NCBI GenBank assembly: GCA_934045905.1
Contig: OW203773.1
Location: 16,975,246-17,039,245, forward strand
From: Leuctra nigra
Taxonomy: Eukaryota > Arthropoda > Insecta > Plecoptera > Leuctridae
Length of the DNA stretch: 64,000 bases
Reading direction: 5' to 3'
In this document: in pieces, positions 20,786-30,813 of the stretch
How positions within the stretch are numbered: position 1 is the first letter of the stretch
How the letters are laid out: every line of letters starts with the position of its first letter
Program-made: the position numbers and the translations under genes
The notes under the pieces: generated by a model
Databases searched by the model: none
What the model saw: the letters and a program-made list of their open reading frames with translations, nothing else
Told to the model about the DNA's origin: nothing

Positions 20786-22250
20786 AAAGTCTCGCTTATC
20801 GACTCAACAGAGCGTTTTTCTTCTCGACTGCGGTTGCGACTTGAAGAATACTTTATGTGACATGAAGTTCACATATGAGACTGCATTTCCAAGGAGGGGG
20901 GAACCTTTTAAAACAAGTTGGAATTCCACTTCCCTCTCCGCTGGCGAATATCACCATGTATTATATATGTCACGTGACTTCTTCTTGCATGTGGAGATGT
21001 TCATAAGTATTGCAACACGTTTTTCAACCGATGTACAGTTCTGGCCAAGACGTATTAAAAATATTTCTATTCATCCATATTTTAAGTAACTATAAATTTG
21101 GAAGGTAACGAAATGAATTTTCTCCCCTGCAACTGAATCTGATTTGCTTATTTTATTTTAGAAATTATATTAATTTTTTTACAATGGAATTGATTTTTTT
21201 TAATGTTAAAACAATGATTATAATAACCTAAAATTGATATTTATCAATATTTCATATTTAATATATATTTCAAATATCAAATTTATTGCATATTTTTTTA
21301 TTTGTCAACAAATTTGATATATTAATAACTTATTAAATCTCTTAATATTAAAGTATTTCGTTTTTTTTCACTTTATCCGAAAATGTATTTTATTCTATAA
21401 TTTCATTAATTAATAGAAATATTTATGTTAAAATTATCATTTTTATGACTGGATGTAAAAGAGCATTTTTTTCTCTATGTATTCCTGTTTTACAAACATT
21501 ATTATTTATAATTAACTCTGTATGCCAATGTGAATAAAACGTTTTATAAAATAAACTGAAACAGAATGTCATGGAAATTAAAATAAACAGATATGTGATC
21601 ATATGATATCTTATTCAGAAACTATGCACCTATTTGTGTTTATTTATAATAATATTAGTATGTATATGCCAAGGCACAAAAGTATTATAATAGTTGAAGT
21701 GCTTTTGAATTTTAAATTGTATGTTTGATGATAAAATTCGATTAAGAAACCATATCTATGCCGTGAAAAGCCAATTAAATAGTTGTTTTAAACAGTACCT
21801 ACATCTGACACCAAATGTAATTTTGCACTTTGTATATATTATTATTAATATATTAGCAGTTAATGGTTAATAAATATAAAATTATAAATTCAGGGTAATT
21901 CATTTTTAAGTGCATTCAAAAATATAAAAAAGTACAAATCTGGTACTATGCTTTCAAATATAAAACCTTATCGATATAATTGTTATGGAGCAGAGAAGCA
22001 GTGCGTCCGAATTTAAAATTGTATATTTGATGGTAAAAATCAATTTTGAAACTATAATTATTAATTATGCCGTCAAAAGAATGTTTTCTTAAATGTACCC
22101 ACATCTGACACCAAATGTACATTTTTAAATTGTAATAAGTAATTTTTTATTAACATTTAGCTGGTAACGTGAAATAACGAAGGTACTACATTAATTTCAT
22201 CCAAAATGAATTACCTGTATATGATCGCAATTGTAAAACCATTCGTAAAT
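20786..22250. other. Very AT-rich stretch with a diverged duplication
   Basis: About 21704-21830 and 22010-22125 share TTTAAATTGTAT(G/A)TTTGATG and ACATCTGACACCAAATGTA, a roughly 300-bp-spaced direct duplication. Otherwise nothing recognised. Confidence 0.5.
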
Positions 22251-22299
22251 ATGTAACGAAACTTTTGTTTTTATTTTCTTTTGTATAACTCGTACGCTC

Positions 22300-22625
<326 letters not shown>

Positions 22626-23524
22626 AATCCAAGATAAATTGCCCTGGGTTCCTTTGAAATTGAGTCCCTCCTGGTTTAATGATATTTTTTGTACCAATAT
22701 AAACATTTTATTGCTGAATATAAATTGTGAAATGTGTTTGAATGAGATAAAATATGTTTTAATGAAATATTTTTGTATAAAAACGAGCCATTATTATGCA
22801 GTTAGGCAAAAAGAGTAAACGACAAATCATAAATATACAACGATGAAACGAAGCGATGGAAAGATATACATAAAAGAGCGCCTTGGGATATACAATTTAT
22901 ACGTTTTAACAGCTTTTTAAGAGCAAAAAGCCCAACAAATCGGGATAGCCAGGCTCTAATGTAGACAATATAAACAGTATTAAAATCCTAATTTCCCTTC
23001 CTTCCTTCCTTTGTTGTTTGATACAAGATGAAACTTAAAGCAGGATTTAATTAATTTTCAGCAAGATTATTGTTGTTTCTGAAAACATATTTTCTTATTC
23101 GTAATTTAATCTCAATAATGCCAGAAACTTCCATCATGTTTCATCTTCAGAAACAAAATGATGATAGATGTATTCCCCTACTGCCTACCAACCCTTTTCA
23201 TACCTGTTTTATACCAGCATGTCCCTCAGTGCCTATTGTTAATCTTACATCCCTATATTACACAATCATAGACCTGTACAAGAGTATTTCTCGCTCTTGT
23301 ATTGGTTGGAACTTGGCGCTGTGATGTAATAATACCTCAAAAATCATTGAAATTGACTTCTTCTTCCTGATTCTCAAATACAAACATTGTAGATACTAAA
23401 TAGCAAGCTGTCAATACTTATAAGTTAAATAAAAACTATACATTTTAATACTAAGTGCAAAATATTAAACTAAATATTAAAGAACTTTAACACTAAAACT
23501 ATACTTATAATGAAGTACTACGGG
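22626..23524. other. Unassigned AT-rich stretch
   Basis: Nothing recognised; CTTCCTTCCTTCCTTTG at about 22998 is a short simple repeat. Confidence 0.4.
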
Positions 23525-23889
23525 ACTTCTAAGCCACTTTCCCTGTGTATTTTGCGTGTGTTTTTGCTTTCGTAGCCACTTTAAAAATTGAACCGTTTGA
23601 CCGATCATCTTAAAATTTTGCATGGTCATCGAGCCCAACATATTGGTGTATTTGCCAATTTTAAGAAAACTGTGTGAAGAAATTTGTTTTTTATTCATAC
23701 TTGTTTGAAATTATTTGTCAAATTCATGCCAAGAAATCTCAAAGAAAATATCGCAGATTCTTTCACACATTTAATTTCATTATAGGGGTTTCCAAGGCCT
23801 GTAGATCATCAATTTTCACACGAATATTAATTCGCATGCAATACGAATACTTGCTTATCAACGCCTTACACAGAGCGTTTTCATAGTAT
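23525..23889 (+). mobile_element. Helitron-like H1 element, short copy
   Basis: Contains TTTTGCATGGTCATCG and AATTCGCATGCAATACG and ends CACAGAGCGTTTTCATAG, where the terminal CTAG has become ATAG. Confidence 0.5.
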
Positions 23890-25800
23890 TTTAATGACCA
23901 CATTATCTTCCTAACTAACATCAAAGTATTTTACGATACAGAATAGCGCGTGTCAGTTCACAAACTGAGCCCGATGAAATCTTGCTGAAGTGTAAATTAT
24001 TCCAGTGGCTGTCATTGCAATGTTGTCAGATCTCTCTGCCGGGGTGTTAACTAGTTACAAGTTTTGATTGCGGTGCGGCGTTGTCAGATTGCACATCACA
24101 CCCACTTATGCAGATTGGCAACACGGCGGGCGGGGCTTGTTGGAAGCTGGAGTCCGTTCAAGTTATGTCATTTATAATCTCATTGTTTCAATTAATATCA
24201 CTAGCCGCTTCAGGCACATTTTTAGAAAACATTATTATTGATCAAGCGTCACAAAGGTCCTATGAAGTGGTGTAGTCCTAAAACAATCTATGTGAAGAGA
24301 TACGCTAAAAAAATTACAACACATAAAAAAGATAAGTCTGGGGGCTAAGCCCACAAGAAAATTTCCCTAAGGTCATTCGTGTTGGTGCATTTTAAGAATT
24401 ACTTGAAACACTTTGTTTGCAATTATAATACTTCCTATTTCTTTACTTTTCCAGAAATATATTGCGATTTTTATATTGCTTTATAGTTATATCATCCGTC
24501 AAATATAATTTAAATTTATCCAATTTTAAGTTTTATCAACAAATCAATAGTAGGTATATGCGGTTTTTTGTATGAAATTACAACTTTAAGACACCTATAA
24601 TATGTATCTTTTTCTAAACATGCACGATTCATAAGATAAAATGTGTTTACGCCCGTATACCACACAATAATTATTTGTGGGCCCGCGAAACCACTTTCTT
24701 TGTGCGTTGTTTCATTGTTTTTTGTGTGCTTTTGCCAACTGGAACCGTTTGTTGATTCAACTTCAAAGTTTGAAAGGTTATCAAGAACAACATTTTAGGC
24801 CTTTATTTCGAGCTCAACTTATCGGTTTATCTTCAATTCTTCTCGCCAGAGACCACAGGTTTTTGGTTTTGCGAAATTTATAAGATTAAATACTTTTCTG
24901 TCTCACCAATACAATCGAAACACTTTCATCATATGAAAGCAAACTTTCTTTGAATAGTACTAACAACCACACATCGTTAAATTCACCAAAAGCCAAAGCT
25001 TTTATATAAATCCAAACGTAATTCAATACATAACTTTTGCTTGTCCACTAAATTACCTAACTCCTCTTTGCTTTTAGCTTGCCATTATAATGATGCTATA
25101 TTATTGGATTAGTGGTCGGGGATCGTAGTTGCCATGGTAACCATGAAGTAGGTGACTGCATTGCCGGCCCTGGAGGCTGGGATTTTGTCGACAATTACAG
25201 AGATAAATGTGGATGACGCTTCCAGCTTCTACAATGAGTACCGCGCTCATTTGTCACTAGAGGCCGCCAGCATCGATTTGTGTTCACATGAACTGTCATG
25301 TCAGGCACAAGATTTTGAACTGATGGTGAATTGACTAATGTAGGTGGGCGTTGCCTTATGAAAGACAAAAGTATTACCATGGTAACTCCAGGGTTCTTAG
25401 AAAAATAACAATTTTTCATTGAAACAAATGAAATTCAATAAGATCAAATAATTTAGCTCACACGTGTTTAATAGTTTAATTTACCACTTGAAATGGAACA
25501 ATCAATATATTTAAACTCATATAAATCATGTTTGATGATTGCTGGACAATTATTACAGTGGTACAACGAAACAAATTATATTTTGTCAGGTATGTTGCCA
25601 AATTGTTTTACTTCTTAATGGTTTCTGTCACTGGATTGTTTCGTCAACTTAAAAAGGCCTTAGCTCTCATATGATAAGTTAATTGAGACTGAACAAGATT
25701 CAAGTAGATAGTTTAAATCATTACTTTTATTAATGGCAATTTGTAGATTGTAAAACTCTTAAATTCTGTAAGAAACAGCTGTTTGCTGTTAACTGACAGT
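23890..25800. other. Mostly unique sequence, no gene recognised
   Basis: 24020-24160 and 25080-25340 are GC-richer and non-repetitive within the window. The 60-codon frame at 25152-25334 has no family features. These may be regulatory or merely unique intergenic sequence. Confidence 0.3.
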
Positions 25801-25834
25801 TGTTTGGTCACTGACAGCTGTCAGTGACCAAACA
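25801..25834. repeat. Perfect 34-bp palindrome
   Basis: TGTTTGGTCACTGACAG is followed directly by its exact reverse complement CTGTCAGTGACCAAACA with no loop. A shorter palindrome, AAACAGCTGTTT, lies 25 bp upstream. Confidence 0.9.
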
Positions 25835-26202
25835 TTGACTTTTGTTTTATGACGTAGTGGGAGGAGGAGATCTACATTGGTCAATTCCAGTAGAATGTCT
25901 GCCAAAATATTTTTGATTTGTTGACGGGACTTGTAAGGGAATGGGATGTGAGAACTTTTTCTGTCAAATACTTTTAAAATCGAAAGTAAAATTGACTCTG
26001 GGAAAAACTATTATGACTTTCTCAACAATTTAAACTGCTATAAACAAACGCATGCTTTTCAAAAAGCTGAACAAGTAAAAGAGGGTTGCGCACGCAAGTG
26101 CAAAGAGACATGGTGACAGTATCGTCACCGGTGGTATGACAGTTCGTATTGAGCATTCTCTACCTTCATTCCATTCTCCTCGGAGATCTGTTGTGTCTAA
26201 TG

Positions 26203-26265
26203 TCCGTCCGTCTCAGTTGGTAGAGCAAGTCAGAGGTCCCGGGTTCGAGCCCCGGTTCGGTCGGA
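26203..26265 (+). other. tRNA-like sequence lacking an anticodon arm
   Basis: TCCGTCCG pairs with CGGTCGGA at 7 of 8 positions (acceptor stem). CTCAGTTGGTAGAG forms a D arm with an A-box-like sequence. CCGGG TTCGAGC CCCGG is a perfect T arm containing the B-box. Only about ten bases separate the D and T arms, so no anticodon stem can form. Probably a deleted tRNA pseudogene or a SINE head, not a functional tRNA. Confidence 0.6.
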
Positions 26266-26341
26266 TATTTTTCACAGCGCACATCCCTTCATATCATCCC
26301 GACTCCATGGAAGTTTTCCACAGAAACCTACATTAACTTAG

Positions 26342-27500
26342 TGAGCTTTACAATATGACTCTTATGGCACTTTATAATTTTGTGTGTATTTTGTAGGCAA
26401 TGCCCAGGTGAAACTGATCAACTAATTCATAGTTTACGCGAGGCTAGCGCTTTCTGTTGGATTTAGTAACATCCGCTGTGTCTTGTAGACTATTTGGAAG
26501 GAATAAAAACAATATGAGCTGCCACATATATAATATATAGGTACATGTACTTGAAGAAATGAATGAATTAAAGCTCATTATTCCCAAAACTCAACCAGTT
26601 ACGTACGTACATACTTGACACTCAGAAGTACACAATCATGTTTTACGGCTAGAAATTGAGCCATGGGGAGGAGGTAAATACAAGGAAATACTCATCCTTA
26701 TCATTCCTGATATTCAAATAAATACTAGTAGAGGTGATCAGTATACTTAACTTCAATTCTTATGTGAAATAAACACGCAAAAGGTCGAATTTACATAGAA
26801 CAAAAGTTGCATTTGTTTCTTAAAATACTTTTATTTCATTATAAAATATATTCATACAATTAATTTCACCTGGGCAACTTAAAAGTAGGCGCAATTTCGT
26901 CAAATAATGTCGCCTCTTTGGTGACTATTACAGCTAATTTCTTTTACGTTGACTGCTAATAATCAATGGTATTTCGTAAAAGAGTGAGTCTTATGCCTAT
27001 CAGAGTATTTCCTGAGCTTAAATGACACATTTTAACATTATTACAATGAAAACAAATCATGTATACAGCATGACAGGTAGGCCATCCTTCAGAATGTGAT
27101 ACGCCAAGATGGCTGCCAGCCCTAAAGAGACGTGACGTGACGTCACGAGAAAACTATGAATAGATCTGAAATATTGTACATACTAATGTTAATAGAGCTG
27201 TCTCGGGTATAGTTTAACGAGATCTTGTGATTTTTTTTGAAAATTATAAATGGAACCGTTTTACCGATAGATACACTTCAAATTTTGCATGGTCAACGAA
27301 ACCAACAATTTAAGTGTTTTTTTTTAAATCTATTTTCAGACTAATCTGTCGTTAACTTAAAAATTATATAAACACTTTACATACATATTATGCATGTTTC
27401 AAAATACTTAGAAATTTCTTGAAGGAAATTTCAGATATTTCATCACTTATTTGACGCATTTCGTTTCGGCTCTTTCCAAGGTCTGTAGAAAAGAATATTT
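26342..27500 (+). mobile_element. Helitron-like H1 relic interrupted by MITE C
   Basis: Left part: ATGACTCTTATGGCAC and GTAGGCAATGCCCAGG; right part: TTTTGCATGGTCAACG and H1-like interior. The MITE at 26426-27160 separates them. No 3' terminus found. Confidence 0.45.
26426..27160. mobile_element. MITE family C, long copy (735 bp)
   Basis: TTCATAGTTTACGCG at the left and CGAGAAAACTATGAA at the right are inverted repeats. Right part contains GCCAAGATGGCTGCCAG and a GTGACGTCAC palindrome, as in the shorter copies at 44755, 47453 and 49733. Confidence 0.65.
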
Positions 27501-27885
27501 CTTACACAGATTCCACTCCACTTTACTGATGGGTTATCTGAAGCTGTGGTCCATCATCTACAATGCATGGGACACTGACACTCTGTACATGCTCTGTAAC
27601 ATCATGTGAGTCCATTAGACACTGGTTGCCATGGGAACAAGGTGATAAAGTTGGCGGAATCTAATTAGCACGTGGTACAGCGGACACGGACATTGCGGAG
27701 GCTGTAAATGATGAGATCACATCTCGCTCCCTTGCACTGTACAAGCGGCATAATCATCATCAATAGAGATGCAATCTGTGTGTTGTACTTCAGACCGGTT
27801 CTTCAATGCTTTGTTTGATGAAAACAGTTCATTAGGACAATATTGTCATTTCAACAACCAAAAACCTTCAAAGGATGACCACTAA
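27501..27885. other. Unique GC-richer segment
   Basis: Contains CTTTACTGATGGGTTATCTG, shared with about 5520. The rest is non-repetitive in the window and noncoding. Confidence 0.3.
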
Positions 27886-28208
27886 TACCCTGTTCACATA
27901 CTAAGGATTTGATCATGATCCAAAATCTCGATTGCAATCGAAAATGTGTGTGAACTGAACTCAATCGAACTCGATCATGATCCAAATCTCGATTGAGTTG
28001 TAAGAACGCAATCGAAATCTGAATCATAATCGAACAAAAGAAAACAAAAGAAGATCAATGTCAAACAAAAGAAATTATGAATTTTAAAAATATATACTTA
28101 CAAATGCATGCTCTAATTTGAATGTAACAACATTATAATGTTTAACTTGAATCTTGCCTCCATTTTATGATTTTGATTTCGATTGTAATTGAACGTGTGA
28201 ACAGGGTA
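27886..28208. mobile_element. TA-flanked MITE (323 bp)
   Basis: TACCCTGTTCACA and TGTGAACAGGGTA are perfect 13-bp terminal inverted repeats, and GAT-rich text around AATCGA repeats inside. Noncoding. Confidence 0.75.
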
Positions 28209-28398
28209 CTGTCAAACTTACCTGCTGATTAAAAATAGCATTGCATCCTACTATTTTAGTAACTTACCTACTGTTAAAATGGTAGTTCCATAGGTAATTT
28301 TAGAGGCCATGTATAGGTGTATGGTCATCACAGTTTTTAATAAATATCCTTGCTAAGCTCTCTTATCATGATAGTGAAATACCGGCTCTTCTGTACAT

Positions 28399-28971
28399 CA
28401 GAGGTAAAATGCCGCAAGTCCATTTTCATGATTAAGCGTTGCACACTTTTGGAATGTTGTAATCATTGCCATTTAACTGATGTCAACAAATTCACTTATA
28501 TTGATGTATTCTCTTACACAATGACTCATGTCCAGGAGCGTAGGAACTAAATTTGCAAGAGGGGGGGGGGGGGATAACTTTGCAAATTAGCTTGAACTGG
28601 AGATACGATACTAGTGCATACGAAGATAATGGAGGACTGGGTTGATGGCCCCACAGCAAAATGCGGGTCCGGGGCGCACAGCCCCGGAAAAATTTAAAAT
28701 TTTAGGCATGAATTTGGTGCATCTATGCGATTTAAACACTTTTTAAGCATATGTTTATTTTGACATATAAATGAATAAGAACATAGGAAGGGGAATTGAA
28801 TCAGAGGAGGGGGGGGGGGGGGATTCCCCCATCTCCCCCCTCCCCCCCCCCCCCCCTTCCTACGCGCCTGCTCATGTCATAATTACAACTTTGATGATGA
28901 AGACAGAAATACTGGTTTTTAATCTCACCTCAGGAATCATTGTATTGGACATACGGCCTTCTACCTCCGAG
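28399..28971 (+). mobile_element. MITE family A split by a hAT-like element
   Basis: Left terminal repeat CAGAGGTAAAATGCCGCAAG, right end GGCCTTCTACCTCCGAG. The interior breaks inside ACAATGACTCATGTC, where the element at 28533-28870 was inserted. Confidence 0.8.
28533..28870. mobile_element. hAT-like nonautonomous element (338 bp) with 8-bp TSD
   Basis: The ends CAGGAGCGTAGGAA and TTCCTACGCGCCTG are inverted repeats with one mismatch. The flanks are perfect CTCATGTC direct repeats (28525-28532, 28871-28878). An 8-bp duplication and CAGNNGCGTAG-type ends fit the hAT superfamily. A G run near the left end and G and C runs near the right end could pair. No transposase. Confidence 0.85.
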
Positions 28972-28978
28972 TTGTATT

Positions 28979-30041
28979 CTGCTGATGAATGCCCATTCAG
29001 TTCGAGTCCCATCAGACTTATCTTCACTCTTCTTCTTGTTCTTCTGGAGTGAAATGGTCTGGAGTTCTATTGTTCAGTAATCGCGTGCTTCATCTGAGCC
29101 ACTCGGTTGACTGCAACTGCAGTTCCATAACTGGGTCATCGAGACTTTTCACAACAGTCATACACAGCTTCATTTATCATTGATTCCCGGTGGAGATACG
29201 GCCCTTTAATGCCGAGACACTCGGAATGAGTTGCTAGATACAAGAAGTAGTAGTTTCGTGCCCCCCCCCCCCCCCCCCCCTACCCATCATCCCAATTATC
29301 TGAACCAAAGTGTGCAAGAGGAGCAAGTTAGGGGACGTCAAATAATTCGTACAGTTTTTAAGCGTTTTAACCCCCCCCCCCCCCCCCCTCCCCCTTGCAT
29401 GACACAACTTGGCACAAATCAGTTACCCTGCGTTGCCACAAAACTATGTTAAACACTCCACTACCCCCCTTAAATAAATAAAACACACAAGATTTCAAGC
29501 TATCAACCAATTAAATAATAATTTTGATTTGCCAACTTTCTACCATGAAAATCGCAAAATCTGTGAATTTGAGTTTTGGATTCATGATGTCCCCCCCCCC
29601 CTCTCATACATTCCACCCCAACCCCCTTGGCATACTATGTCACAGCTTGTGACACCCTCCTAACCCAAGGTATCTAAAATATGCTTCCTCCTAACACTTA
29701 ATTGTGTACGTAATTTATGGGTGTGTGGGTGTAATCCTCTTGGTTGTATTGCTGTAACGCTTTTGTACATGGTACGGCTTCCCTCTCGTGAAAGTACCAC
29801 CCACAAATCGGGTCAAGCCGGCCCGAAATTACCCGCTTCCCGGTTCGTCCCCATTCCGGACTGACTGTCACACGCGTTCCGGACTCCCACGGACCGGTTC
29901 CCCTAGGTCGACCCCTCCCCAGACATCACTCATGAAAAACAACATACAATCTTGAAGTCCGCCAAATGACCTTGTGACTAATCTGCTGATTTGTTTTGTG
30001 TGTTGTTGGGATGTTTTTAATAATAATTCTTGTACATTGTG
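28979..30041. other. Unassigned, with C homopolymers and a GC-rich patch
   Basis: C runs of 13-20 bases at about 29261, 29371 and 29591. 29760-29935 is unusually GC-rich (CCGGTTCCCCTAGGTCGACC) and unique, 0.7 kb before the amplified exon. No coding frame stands out. Confidence 0.35.
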
Positions 30042-30424
30042 GCCGTGTAGTGAGTTTGACCTTTAAGAGTTTTTTAATCGATTTTTATCAATATCTTTTA
30101 CCAATGTAATTGTTAACAAAATAAGGCTTTGTACGAGTATTCAGAACAGTTCAATGAAAATAATTCCATAGCTTGTAATGTTTTATTACATTTACTTTGT
30201 CCTACAGACGTTGAGTGCCCGAAAATTAGTAAAATTAGGGCACTAAACATCTGTTGTACAAAATATAACTAAAAACTTATTCCAAGATATGAAAATATTT
30301 TCATTGAACAGTTCTAAATACTCGTACAAAGGCCTATTTTGTTAACAATTACATTGGTAAAAGATATTGATAAAAACAGATAAAAAATTTCTTCAAAGCC
30401 ACGCTCACTACTCAGCCCTCTTAA
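30042..30424. mobile_element. TTAA foldback family B, copy 3
   Basis: Arms match 19713-20105. The left terminus has decayed (GTAGTGAGTTTGACC), the right ends CAGCCCTCTTAA. Confidence 0.8.
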
Positions 30425-30611
30425 CTTTATTGTTTATGACATTTGGCACTCCAAATACTTTTTATTTAATGTGTTTTTTGAAAGTAGACTAATTCCTATT
30501 TTATTCTTAATTTTAGGTTGAGGGTATCAGCCAGAGCAATTACAAGCCGGAGTTTACTTATTATTTTATATCATTACCTTTATTAATTGGTATTTCTTAC
30601 AATCTGTGCAG

Positions 30612-30813
30612 TGGCAACATCTCGCACCAGCTGTCGGCCACGGCGCTGCTCGCGTCGCCTGACGGTTCGAGACACCCGCTCGACCTGTACGAGTTCAACG
30701 ACGACGAGTTCCCCGGGAGTCCCGGCAGGAGGCGCCAGCAGAGCAGTCGGGGGCTGTGGGAGTGTCTGCTGGGGTGTCGCTACAAGGTGGACCAACAGCT
30801 AGCTAGGAGGAGG
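30612..30813 (+). CDS. Rapsyn-like TPR protein, upstream exon
   Basis: A pyrimidine-rich tract and TGTGCAG (ends 30611) form the 3' splice site; GTGAGT at 30814 is the donor. The 202-nt exon reads GNISHQLSATALLASPDG, then LDLYEFNDDEFPGSPG and LWECLLGCRYKVDQQLARRR, ending in phase 0. Spliced to 35675 this continues VEQGLRLYNQHKQQAAV, which resembles the first TPR of rapsyn, the postsynaptic receptor-clustering protein (vertebrate form has IEKGLQLY at the same place). The exon is much more GC-rich than its flanks. The start codon and earlier exons are not identified. From 30681 on the exon is the founder of the tandem array. Family assignment rests on resemblance by memory. Confidence 0.7.

Noticed and set aside
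20616..21089. 157-codon open frame
   Set aside because: It starts in the end of a MITE A element and runs through a SINE fragment; no protein features.
26203..26265. Functional tRNA gene
   Set aside because: No anticodon arm can be formed.
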